Shown here piece by piece: positions 22,263 to 32,202 of a DNA stretch of 64,000 nucleotides. The translations under genes and the position numbers were made by a program. The notes beneath the pieces were generated by a model that worked only from the letters and a program-made list of their open reading frames with translations, searched no databases and had not been told where the DNA came from. How positions within the stretch are numbered: position 1 is the stretch's first letter; each line of letters opens with the position of its first letter. This DNA is from Ctena decussata (Eukaryota > Mollusca > Bivalvia > Lucinida > Lucinidae): assembly GCA_963989385.1 (NCBI GenBank), contig OZ022501.1, positions 96,580,979-96,644,978 of the forward strand, read 5' to 3'.

Positions 22263-23376
22263 ATTACCCCCCTCCATGGTCGTTAAAGTTCCATCCAACG
22301 ACCATGACAAAGCAAGATAGTAAACCAGTTTTCCAAATGGAGAACAAGTGTAAATTACGTTACAACGGTGACCTGGGGAACTTTAAAATCCTTCCAACGG
22401 CACCAAAATTAGCATTCGACGTGTTAGGCATTTAGACATTTAAACATCAGTAGAAAGACAGTAAAGTAAAAGTACCCAGGCCTTCAGTGAGACCACGCCC
22501 TGATTGCAAAACCAGAGAGTTCCACGGAAAGTCTGGGTTGCCCAACAAGTTTTATGCCTACCATGGTCTCGCGGAGCATAACAGAATCCAAAACAACACA
22601 ATTTACACAGAAAATGCTGACCTCTTAAAACAAAACAATCAGACCCAGACACAAGTATCTATATGTACAAGCGTTATCATTTATCCAGGAATCTGCCAAA
22701 GCATAACTTCATGACATATTTAGCAATTTTAAATATAACAGCAGACTGCACATGCAGAAAAGTTGTTAGTATGAATAATACAAATTAACTGTTTCATCTC
22801 CTCAGACAATAGAGATATCATTGCATCTATTTACACTTTTCACAGTATGTAAGAAATGCAAAGTACCTCAAGATAAGAATCACTATGACAAGATATGACC
22901 CGATTCAAATAAATCAAGTCTTATATCAATTAACTGTTTGCTTATTCCATGAACAAGTGATTAATATCCGCTATACTACATGAACCACCTGTTTTACATT
23001 AAGATCACTTTGCATTAAGTACATTCCACGACAGATGCAACATATGTTTCCCCAAGCACCAACTACAAAAACAATCACCGGAAACAATCCATTCACGAGC
23101 TCTGCATCAATAAAACAGAAATAATTAATGCTAAAAAAAAAAAAAAACAAAAAAAAAAACAGAGCAATAAGTATATAGATAATCCGACCTTAACCCTTAA
23201 ATTTTTCCTCATATTACAACTTCCCCCCAAGTCCTAGTAAGCATCCTTTCTCCCCACAATCTCCGCATCTAGACATTTGACCTCCTCTCTCTCTCTCTCT
23301 TTCTCTCTCTCTACTTAAACCTTAACCTTATTAAAATTTCCTAACTATTTTAAAATCTCCAAAATTAACTTGATGT
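22263..23376. other. Non-coding half of the foldback 3 core
   Basis: I see no supported gene. There is an A-rich tract near 23133-23160, a CT dinucleotide run at about 23285-23312 and otherwise AT-rich sequence. Short open frames occur around 22440-22714 on both strands but look random. Confidence 0.45.
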
Positions 23377-23379
23377 TTA
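23368..23379 (-). terminator. Possible polyadenylation signal overlapping the stop codon
   Basis: On the minus strand the frame ends AAGAAATAAACATC, so AATAAA overlaps the TAA stop. Cleavage would then fall 10-30 bases downstream with almost no 3' UTR, as in some compact transposon genes. This is inference. Confidence 0.3.
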
Positions 23380-24390
23380 TTTCTTCCTTCCATAGTCGTT
23401 TATCGCGTTCTCTGTATAACTCCTTCCTAACACTGATTTAACTCTTGGCTCATTTTCTTGATCTTGCTTCCTTCTCTTATCTGCTTCCTCCCTTCTCTCC
23501 TCCTTCCTTCGGTCTTCCTTATGTCCGCATCCGCCTCCCGTCTCCATCCGTCTCTTCTCCTCTCTGTCTCTACGCTCACTCTCCCTTCGTCGCTCTTCTC
23601 TCCTCCTCTCCTCTTCTCGCTCCTTTCTTCTGTCCTCTTCCTTCCTCCTGTCTGCCTCCTGCCTCCTTTCCTCTCGTCTCCTTTCCTCTTTCTCGTTGGA
23701 CTCTAATACGTTCTTTAACCTTGTCATCGTGTCTACCATCTTACTCACCAAAACGTTGTTCTCTACCATTGTCCTCTCCATCCGCTCCATCGTTCTGCCG
23801 TTTTTAACCACGTCCTCTCCTTTCTGCTTTATCCTTGTCTCCTCTTTCATCTCAGCTAGCAATTTCCTTAGTTCCTCACGGTCCTTCCTTTCTGCCTCCC
23901 TACGTCTCACTTCTCTCCTCTGTTCGGCTTCTCTATCCTTCCTCTGCTCCTCCTCCCTTACTCTGTCCATCTCTATCCACCTCTCCTCTCTTCTCCTTTC
24001 CTCCTTTGCATTTTCCTCCAAAACGTTCTTAAACCTATTTATTGCATCTGTGCATTTACTAAGTGCACATGTCACGTCCACTAAGGCTCTCTCCGTCTTC
24101 TCGTGGTTTTCTCTGGTTCTGGTTACCTCTCCTGACAGACGTTGAATAGCTGAGGTAAGACCATTCAGAGCCACCATGCTAACTTCGAACACAGGCTCTG
24201 CTCTGTCGGTCCGCTGGCGTTTAGGGTTAGGCTCCACATCTGCCTGTAGGTCATCTAGATCTGATCTCTTGTCCTTGGCCTGATCCGTGTCGGTCTTATC
24301 TTCTCTCCTAACAGCCGCTTTTCTTTTGAATCCTTCAGCTCCTGACTGTGAGTCAATATCAGATAATTGGTCGGAGTCTTCTTGTGGCAT
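23377..24390 (-). CDS. Highly charged coiled-coil protein of the long-TIR element, 337 aa
   Basis: I do not recognise a family. The N-terminal 60 residues are acidic and end in a basic NPKRQR stretch (residues 55-60) that could be a nuclear localisation signal. From about residue 70 the chain is predicted helical. Residues 120-180 and 225-310 are dominated by E, R, K and D in heptad-like EERRREER and DRRKEE repeats, typical of a long coiled coil. Residues 99-180 and 204-285 look like an internal duplication: RFKNVLEENAKEERRREER at 119 matches RLKNVLESNEKEERRREER at 224. There is no enzyme motif, membrane segment or signal peptide. The first ATG lies 12 codons after an in-frame TGA, and the stop TAA overlaps AATAAA, a possible polyadenylation signal. 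The whole frame lies in the core of the inverted-repeat element. It may be a DNA-binding or structural accessory protein, or a captured host gene fragment. Low-complexity composition makes chance open reading possible, but 337 codons with an ordered internal repeat argue for real coding. Confidence 0.6.
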   Translation of the reverse strand: MPQEDSDQLSDIDSQSGAEGFKRKAAVRREDKTDTDQAKDKRSDLDDLQADVEPNPKRQRTDRAEPVFEVSMVALNGLTSAIQRLSGEVTRTRENHEKTERALVDVTCALSKCTDAINRFKNVLEENAKEERRREERWIEMDRVREEEQRKDREAEQRREVRRREAERKDREELRKLLAEMKEETRIKQKGEDVVKNGRTMERMERTMVENNVLVSKMVDTMTRLKNVLESNEKEERRREERRQEADRRKEEDRRKEREEERRREERRRESERRDREEKRRMETGGGCGHKEDRRKEERREEADKRRKQDQENEPRVKSVLGRSYTENAINDYGRKK

Positions 24391-24425
24391 CAGCTGGGGC
24401 CACAGGTTCTCGTCTTCCAGTTTTC

Positions 24426-25977
24426 AGTAATGACCCAGTTTTCATCCGAAATGTGTTGTTGATTGTAACTGGCGAACATGTGTATTGGGTCAGCTGTTTA
24501 TCGATGTTTTAGTTTGCAGCTGATATTGGTGGTATTTGAAGATATGCAATGACGACAGTATGTGAATTCATAAGCAATCTGCTTACCTCTCATTTTATGC
24601 CTGTGATATCTTTGGAAGTGCCATTATGAGAGTTATTTCTTGTAAAAACTGACTGTGAAGTGTGTGTTTCTGATCGGTGACCTCCATTTTGTATGTTGTG
24701 TATTGGCTGTGTGAGTATTGTATTATGGGATATGTTGTTGTGTGCGGTCAAGTGGAACTGTCAAAACATTCGTCTGTCAAAAGTCCGTCAGCCTGACTTT
24801 GAGTGTATTTTCTTAGAAATCTGTGAGCAGAGAAATTTTATTGTTGTAAGGGTCATTTTGTATATTCATTGGGGAATTTTTTTATTATAATTCTATCGTC
24901 GGTGCCATTCAAGAATATTAAGTTTTCTTTGATTAAAGAGGTTGACCCCTCGTATTTTCTATGAAATTCAATATGGCCGACGTTAAACTTTGGTTGCGGG
25001 AACGTCTTCCTACGTCTCAGACGTCGTGGGATCACGTGACCCCGCAGCATCTTTGCTGCGGGTTGGGGAATCCCGCATCTGTATAGTAGTGGGATCGTGG
25101 GACGTGGGAATGCGGGATATATAAGTTGGGTTCCTGCAAGTGCAGAAGGACTTCAGTTTAACCTTCGTTGAGTGCAGATCTATTTTAGGTTATCTTAATT
25201 TCTTTGGCTTCTTTTTTCTAAATTTACATAAGTTGCATTTAAGTTTTAAACATTTAAGGATGGATAGATAATTTCTCAAGAATAAGGGGACCATTTTATA
25301 CATTTTCAAGAGATATTAGCAAGAAATTACTTTATTTTTTTTTACATGAAAGCTCCAGTTTGCATAAGATAGCATTTTCCTTTATAAAGCACAGGCTTAC
25401 TATAAAAACTGTCCCAGCTTGTTGGCATGTCATGGCTTAATTAACTGATTAATTGTTTTACAGGTTTTTATACCGAATGACCCATTGACTAGTACATGCG
25501 AGTGATCACTGTCCGCGTGGTATGAGAGAGATTTGTATGTCAGTGTAAATGCAAACCTACAATGTAAACATGTCCACTAGGTCTTTGTCTGTACGTCTGT
25601 GTCTGGATATTTGTTGAAACCCGTACGTCTTAGTCTGATTGCTTGTTGAACATTAGAAATAAGAAAACACATGTAGTTTTTTTAAACAGTTTATTTTTCA
25701 AATATAATTAATTCAGCGTGATTTCGTTTCTAGTCTTTATTTCATTTCCATTGTTACTTTAAAGTCTGCACGTTTACAAGTCACAGAGATTCCTTAGTTT
25801 CCTTCCCTGAAGTCCACATTTTTTTATTTGCAAAGCCTGGTCATTCAACACTAGTGCTTTGATAACAGCGGGCCGAACTCTCACTGTTTGCCAGTGACTG
25901 TTTGCGTTTTGCTACTATACCTGGTCAGATCCTAACCAGCCTGAGAGAGTTCAAGGCTGCAGACTCGGCTCGTAACA
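24426..25977 (-). repeat. Foldback 3, right terminal inverted repeat
   Basis: It is the reverse complement of 20712-22262. Between 24693 and 25050 I find one difference in each of two encoded 65-residue frames, so the two arms are well above 99 percent alike in this part. Confidence 0.85.
25118..25125 (+). promoter_or_regulatory. TATA-like box in right arm, pointing outward
   Basis: TATATAAG follows GGGAATGCGGGA, and TCAGTT follows at 25153. It faces out of the element, so any transcript would cover the outer part of the arm and the flanking host DNA. This is inferred from sequence only. Confidence 0.3.
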
Positions 25978-25988
25978 GTATTATAATT

Positions 25989-26222
25989 GAGCTGTGTCAT
26001 GTGACTTCCAACAATGTGGAAATTTTGACGTGATATTTAGATCATCCTTCTCATTTATACAGGGTAATCAGAGACCTCACTGTTGGCTCTTTTGCTTGAG
26101 TCACTTCCATAGATGGCTGTGACAAGCGAAGGCTCTGATCAGACTGCACTTCTGTGCAGTCTGATCAGAGCCTTGGCTTCTCACCAATGCCACATTGTTA
26201 GAAATCACATGGTGTGGCTCAT
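25989..26222. mobile_element. Palindromic MITE, family P-related
   Basis: GAGCTGTGTCATGTGACTTC and the end CACATGGTGTGGCTC are complementary. The core hairpin is AAGGCTCTGATCAGACTGCA with its mirror around 26131-26173. It lies 12 bp outside foldback 3. Confidence 0.7.
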
Positions 26223-26330
26223 ATATTAGAACACCCCTACAATAATTACTGTATTTGTCCTAAAGAAGCAGCCTGATCTGGATCTGCACGCTTGCTCAGA
26301 TTATCTGTCCCAATACTTAGAATGTTTATA

Positions 26331-26730
26331 TACCAAACAAAAAAAGAAACGCACATAGTAAGAGTTTCCCATTTAATTTACCTTTTATAGCATGATTAAA
26401 ATATGTCTAAAAATCTGTATTTCTGATCAAATCTTGCTCAGACTTCATCATGGCGTAGATGAGTATTTGTACCTTCCATATGCATAAAAATACGCATTAA
26501 TGAAATCGCTGACAATGGCCTCTTAATGAAGACTGTGACATTGAAAACTGACCCCTTCCTTGTTCAGAGACGCGTCACAAAGTACTGAATCGACACAATT
26601 AAATGAAATTTTCGGGCTGAACTGTCCGATTGTCTACCTATAACACTGTATGAATTATTGTTTTAAATAAATTGTTATTCCCAAGAAAATACCAAAATAT
26701 TACTGTGTGCGTTTCTTTTTTTCTTTGGTA
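26331..26730. mobile_element. Non-autonomous DNA transposon with TACCAAA ends
   Basis: The terminal inverted repeats TACCAAACAAAAAAAGAAAC and GTTTCTTTTTTTCTTTGGTA flank about 350 bp of unique sequence. TA dinucleotides abut both ends, consistent with a TA target duplication as used by Tc1/mariner-type or similar transposases. There is no coding region. The class is inferred from the ends. Confidence 0.75.
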
Positions 26731-27059
26731 TAGTATGAGTTCAGATACACTGGGTAAAATTTTAACTGTAGAGCCGCTAATACTGTTTCCCAGGATGATA
26801 TAATTTCTGAAAAGATTCTGCATAAAAACAGTGAAATTAAACTGAATTATAACTGAAATATTGAAAATGTAACTTAATTGTCGAAAATAATTTCAAATGA
26901 CAGCATGCTACCTCTTAAACCAAAAAAAAAAACACATTAAAAGCGAAAATTTTAACATGATTTAAGGTGTTTCCTGTTGAATATTGGTAATGACTTGCAT
27001 TTAAAGCACCAGAACTGAAAATTGTCAAATTTGCAAACAATGAAGCTGTAGATCCAGAT

Positions 27060-27180
27060 GACCCAGCGGGCACATGACATTAAAATGAAGTCGTACTGAT
27101 ATTGATGCGACGTCATTACATCACATTGACATCAGTAGGACGTCATTTCAACGTCATGTGCCTGCTGGGGAGGTGGCTCA
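27060..27180. mobile_element. Palindromic MITE, GCAGGCACATGAC family
   Basis: CCCAGCGGGCACATGACATT and AACGTCATGTGCCTGCTGGG are inverted. Inside are GACGTCATTACATC and GTAGGACGTCATTT. Related half-elements begin at about 27481 and 27597. Confidence 0.65.
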
Positions 27181-27477
27181 CTGTTTGTCTTTTCTTTGAA
27201 TACTCTATATGACATAGCTCGGACAAAACATTTTTATTTAATTTTTGCAAAAGTAAATTTTGACGCCTGTTTTTTGCATTTTAAGGGCTAATTACTGGGA
27301 CATAAGTCCTGAGTCAAAAATGATGACCAAGATCAGACTAAAGGAGCAGATCTCATCTGTTTGCAGTCCTGAAAGCTGTTTTTTGACACATCAAAGGACA
27401 ATACTTGTACATTAACTTGTTTATAATTTTTGATTTTTGATTTTACAGTAGCTGGGTAAAGTTCCTCCAGGGGAGGT

Positions 27478-27960
27478 AACCCCAGCAGGCACATCACGTC
27501 GAAATGAGGTTGTACTTACATCAATGCAACATAACAGTTCCTGTAAATTAACTTGATTAAGATTTTGGATATACAAAGTTCCTCCAAGGAGGTCACCCCA
27601 GCAGGCACATCACATCAAAATGATGTTGTTCTGATGTCGATGTGACATAATGTTGTGTTGTGTTACTGTTTAACGTCCACTGTAAACAGCTATGGTCCTG
27701 TCAGGACGGTCAGTTAACCTCACCACACTATTCCTGGGCAGGCGTAGACCTCCTAAGCGGTTAACCAGTACTAAGTGCATTTATTTTCACCTGTAACTGA
27801 CAACTCCCCTTCTTGAATCAACGGAAGGAGAAATGAAAGTAAGTGGCTGGACCGGGTATCGAACCCAGGATCTCTGGCTCATAAGTCAGATGCCCTACTA
27901 ACTGCGCTAAGCAGCCCATGACATAATATTGCATCAATTTAAGTACAGGTCATTTGATGT
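27478..27960. mobile_element. Related GCAGGCACAT MITE copies, one split by a SINE
   Basis: Two further starts, CCCAGCAGGCACATCACGTC (27481) and CCCAGCAGGCACATCACATC (27597), occur. The second is interrupted by the SINE at 27652-27918, and its remainder (ACATAATATTGCATCAATTT) continues afterwards to GTGCCCACCC. Confidence 0.55.
27652..27918 (-). mobile_element. tRNA-derived SINE (Met/Ile-like head), 9-bp target duplication
   Basis: The minus strand begins TGGGCTGCTTAGCGCAGTTA, has an anticodon-arm-like CTGACTTATGAGCCAG and a B box GGGTTCGATACCC, then a body with CTTTCATTTCTCCTTCCG and ACTGTTTACAGTGGACGTTA. TGACATAAT lies on both sides (27643-27651 and 27919-27927). A shorter relative is at 55500-55630. 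Confidence 0.8.
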
Positions 27961-28021
27961 CGTGCCCACCCAAACTGTGATCTGATAATATTTGTTTCCC
28001 ATCTTACGGGAGTTTATGTGT

Positions 28022-28265
28022 AAGGTGACTGAATACATTTTCAGGGGAAAATAGTATACCATTTTCATGTCTGCCTCCCTTCCCAATGGGTTTCAACTCT
28101 TATAGGGAAGAAATTCTTTCCGTAAAGAGCAGACCCATTCTGGAAAAGTTTTGTTATCTTCTGAAAAGGTTTCATTATCCCTGGAAGCGAAAAGGAAGTC
28201 ACAAATATTGTCTCCCTTTAAAAAATGGCAGAAAAATAAAGAAAGGTATACCCATTCACCTAGTC
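28022..28265. mobile_element. Family Q MITE
   Basis: TAAGGTGACTGAATACATTT opens it, GGAAGAAATTCTTTCC is the centre, and ATACCCATTCACCTA closes it. All parts of the family are in order. Confidence 0.7.
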
Positions 28266-29499
28266 TGGCTACAAACCCTATGTCCGATATATCTCTTGCA
28301 AAGGAACATAGGAATCTGACCACCAGAATAATGTACAGATTCGACTGGGGCCAGACTACCATTCACCTTAAAGGAATAAAGGAAAATAATTTGACCTCAG
28401 TGCAAATTCTTCTTTTAAAGGGCTGTAAGAGGAGCTTTCCTGACCTCCTCCCCCAAACCCCCACCTCCAACTGGATTCCAGGGATGCAAATACTATTCTG
28501 CAAAAGTCCTCACCCCTGTAAAAAAACAGTGGCTAAATCATGGAAATGTATGTATATCTGCACACCTTAATAAATAGGGTAATTACGATTGGCTGAATTA
28601 TCAGCCAAATGCATTTCTCAGCACAACAAGCCATCATTGCATTCCCCAAGTTCTAAGCAGGCTAGTTATTCCGCAGAATCAATTTTAATCTCATCTAAGA
28701 GTTATTTGGTTGGTTCTATTTGTCAGCGTAATAAAGGAAGCTACACCGATATTGACAATTCCCGATATCAGCATTATTTGATCTTTGCTTGTATTTTCCT
28801 GCAGTTGAACGTCGTACTGGCAGATTCTTTGTTATTTAATGAGAGCAAAGCAATTGTAGTTTTGTCATTTCTATTTATCAGAATAAAGACAGGATTTCCG
28901 ATTTATCACACTTCAATGGAAGCGTGAAATTACTGCTAACTCGGCAAGCTAAATATGGGATTTTCTGATTTTCATTCAGAGAAAACATTTCCTGGTATTA
29001 AAGCGTTCATGGCTCTGTGATATTTCCGATGTCTGGCTGCTTTAACGCTCCAAATCAAATCTGATTTGATCAATTTCGATAGACAAAATTCGACAGTTTC
29101 TTCATTATTTAAGCAAAACCAATTTTGATTGTAAAACTGGTATATTAAGTGACAACACAGGAAAATGGGCCTTAGATTATGTGCAGAGAAGGCAAAGACC
29201 AGTGGAATGGTTATATACTGTATGTTAATGAATACCCTAGAATTTAAACTAAGACCAAACTCTGACTGTACAGGCTGATTTCTGTCACTACTACAAGGAA
29301 CCTTCAGGCCAAGCCACTGGAATGTTATGGTTTTATCCAAATGCCACCCCTACCAACAAACAGCTATTTTTCCCCTTTTTGATATACCAAAGTACAGTTT
29401 TGATGTGTTGTGTCTGACATTAGCTGTTATGTTCTAAAGGTGGCTTTTGTGGAAGGCTACACTGTCTACAAGTGTATCTGAACTGTACAAATTTGTTAA
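28266..29499. other. No gene recognised; old repeat at 28640-28900
   Basis: A stretch at 28640-28900 resembles 14040-14260 (see there). A 139-codon and a 112-codon open frame on the plus strand lie at 28151-28570 and 28589-28927. The first starts inside a MITE, and neither shows a domain or splice context, so I do not call them genes. Confidence 0.4.
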
Positions 29500-29813
29500 T
29501 AGTTATGTCTTGCCTGTGACTGGCAGAGGCAAGACATAGGCATTACTTTTCTGATGCTGTCTGTACTGAGGGATTAAGGCTTTGCATTTTTCGGGTTTAA
29601 CTGTATTGTGACAGTGTGTGGACAGGCTAGACAAGGCATTCCTCAGAGTTCTTGTCTTAATATGTGTGTGTATGTTAACTCATATTGCTTAGTTTCTTGG
29701 TGATATGTTGTAAATATGTACATAAGAGGGCCTCATGGAAGATTAGTGTTTTGCTAAATGTGTCACCCTCTATAAATTAAGTCGATTATTATTATTATTA
29801 ATTATTATTTGAT
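29500..29813 (+). mobile_element. Possible LINE 3' end with ATT-repeat tail
   Basis: A stem ATGTCTTGCCTGTG ... GGCAAGACAT is followed by about 230 bp of unique sequence. It ends in CACCCTCTATAAATTAAG, then a TATTATTATTATTA run. Short tandem tails after a 3' UTR are typical of jockey/CR1-type LINEs. No reverse transcriptase is present, so this is a truncated copy at best. Confidence 0.4.
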
Positions 29814-31832
29814 TTTGGCACTTGCTTTGCACAGAGGTCACAATCATATTTTGATGGCACTGCCTATTCTGATCAAGGAAAGAGTAAAACTTTCCCCATT
29901 CCCTGTAGGCAATGTAGTACTGTAAATGGAAAATTTTTCGCAGATGCTTACTTTCATGAATTAGTATTAAAGAAAATATTTGCAAAGTTCTGAATTCTTG
30001 CAAAGCTTTGCCAAATTCTTACCAATCTAGAGTAATACTGTTATGCCCTAATATTTAAGTCATCTTTGCAAGCCAAGGGTGCTAAGTCCACTTTATTCCT
30101 TACGTCAAGGAACAAAAAGGACTTAGTACCATTAGGTTGCCTAAGGAAGAAAACTGACTGTTGATGATCTGGATAGTTGTTGTATTTGTCCATAGAATGA
30201 ACACAGCCATGACCTTCTGGCCTAATTAGACCTGGCACTTGCTAGATTATAAAGAAGTCAAAGATTCAATACTTCTTTCTAACAACCTTGACAAAAATCA
30301 AATCTGATGCCAAGTTGCAATTTGTGACTTCCAATATGCCTCCCTGGATGACACTCCCCTTTCAAAATGGGGTCTATTCATAAAGTTTCGTTTGTAAGTT
30401 GACACCTGTTGGGAAGCGAGGCAAAACAAAAATGAAAATCGCAGAGTTGCTCCACGTGTAAGTGTTACCATTCATCTACACCGACTGTAAACATGCCTTT
30501 CATTACACTTCTTCCAGAAGCAATCTAGCATGTCATGCAAAAACTACATTATTCTTCCTATGCTATTTTATTTTGCTCTGTTTATGATTGCGAGGAAGGG
30601 CATATATGTTCAGCCGCATAAAACAAACTTAATCGCCACCAGAAACATAGAATAAACATTATCATGGGTTCTTGAATCTAATGTACCGCACAGTTGTCTG
30701 GACAATGACAAATTGCATCATAAAATGGTAAATCGAGCACTCCCAACTGACAGGAAATGGATGATGTAATGGTCGGCAAGACAACAGAGCAAAATATTAA
30801 AGACTTTGGAATGAATACTAAATACTTGGTGCAAATGTTACAGACACCATTATTTATGCCTGAGCATGCAAAATGGTCCTTTAGCTGGCCATCTGCAAAC
30901 AGTGTAGACTCAAACCAGAATGCACTTCCCAAAATATACATGTATCTTTCAAAGTATGAGTGTAGTTTCATAGGGCGCTGTGAACAGCAAAGACTCAGGC
31001 CAGACTTCACAGATGTGAAGTCTGATAAGAGTCTGTGCTGTTTGCATTGGCAACCTTTCTGTGTATCATTGCTCTTTTATATATATATCATGGTGATAGA
31101 TTTTGAAATGAAATGTCTTTATGGAGGAAAGCAACACTGATTTCAACCAGACAGGCTTAAGTCACAACATAATAGCTATAATTTGCTTCCAATATTAAAA
31201 GGGAAATACTTTGTCCTAAAGACAACTGGTGTTACAATCTAGTTGTCAAGAATTATTAAACTTTTAGGGTCAGGGTCTGGATAAAAGTTTCTTGCAAACT
31301 GGATAAGATTTGCAATAGGCTACACTGGTCCTAACAAATCTTATTTGATGCCACCTGTCCTATCTCCAGTTTTTGGGCTGGACAGATACAGTTTGTTAAT
31401 TCCACGACACAAAGCATTGGTTGTACAGGACCTGATGCTCATATGATATATTGCTACAACTAACTCTGGTTATCTCATACACTGATATCGCAAGGTACCC
31501 TCTCATAGTTCAGACACATTTCCTAGTTTTCTTGACATTTCAAGCCTTCTTTCTCCAACTGTTGGTATCACAAAGTTATTTTCTGGGACTAAAAGTTATT
31601 TTGAGATATAAGAAGTATGAGATGAACTTCGACTTTGAGATATCAAAAGTTGACTGTATATGAAAGTTGGTTGACTCCCAGCCACATCTGGGCTGTGGCA
31701 TAACAATGTTCTGATAGTATCAAATTCCAAAGTGGAACAACTAACCTCTTTTTCATTCACTATCAATATCCATTCTCATCCTGGCTAAATACAAGGTAGA
31801 CAATCTAATTCATGATCACTTGCCTATAATTA
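29814..31832. other. No gene; scattered MITE fragments
   Basis: The stretch contains a family Q fragment (30310-30483, CTTCCAATATGCCTCCCTGG ... GAAAATCGCAGAGTTGCT) and a GATCAG-type hairpin fragment around 30970-31045 (GCAAAGACTCAGGCCAGACT, AGTCTGATAAGAGTCTGTGC). The rest is unique AT-rich DNA with no coding signal. Confidence 0.45.
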
Positions 31833-32202
31833 GGGGATAACTGTATTCAAAATTGTCATTTGGGGAGGTAAATCGACGGTTTTATGGTCGGAAATTTCGT
31901 TTTACGGCGACGTGCAAGCGGAGCTGTTAAACGGAATTTGGGACCATAAAATCGATGATTTACGTCCCCAAATGACAATTTTCAACATAGTTATCCCAAT
32001 TCTAATGCATTTTTTCACATTTTCACCTTTCAAAGTGTACTGCTTTGCACCCATTGCAAGCGCTTTAAGCAGCGTAAAACCAAACGTCAGCCAATGAGAA
32101 GCCACGTTTTATAATGACGTCGGGTTTCCGACAGTATATCGTCGCAAATTTTTGACGTTATCCAATCAGACGTCACGTTATATTTATAAGTGCACAAGAA
32201 TG
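31833..32202. mobile_element. Palindromic element, family A
   Basis: GGGATAACTGTATTCAAAAT, GGTTTTATGGTCGGAAATTT and its complements, then TTTTCACATTTTCACCTTTC, and the end AAGTGCACAAGAATGG. It reads in the opposite orientation to the 18431 copy and lacks one half of the small GACAGTATAT hairpin. Confidence 0.75.

Larger units (their letters stand above)
20712..25977 (-). mobile_element. Long-TIR DNA element (foldback 3), 5.27 kb, carrying a coiled-coil ORF
   Basis: The element begins TGTTACGAGCCGAGTCTGCA and ends with the complement (TGCAGACTCGGCTCGTAACA). The inverted arms are about 1.55 kb each (20712-22262 and 24426-25977) and almost identical: two short arm segments of about 200 bp that I compared differ at a single base. 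The core (22263-24425) holds one substantial open frame on the minus strand (24390-23377). I see no DDE transposase, integrase, polymerase or reverse transcriptase, so the element is either non-autonomous or encodes something unusual. No clear target duplication is visible. The near-identity of the arms implies recent activity or gene conversion. Confidence 0.85.

Noticed and set aside
23445..24145. Long plus-strand open frames (up to 149 codons) rich in Ser, Leu and Pro
   Set aside because: They are the antisense of the E/R/K-rich minus-strand frame, whose codons leave the other strand free of stops.
20712..25977. LTR retrotransposon or giant Maverick-type element
   Set aside because: The long repeats are inverted, not direct, and no integrase, polymerase, capsid or protease is visible.
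28151..28927. Two plus-strand frames of 139 and 112 codons
   Set aside because: The first begins in a family Q MITE and the second lies in a decayed repeat also present near 14.1 kb. Neither has a domain.
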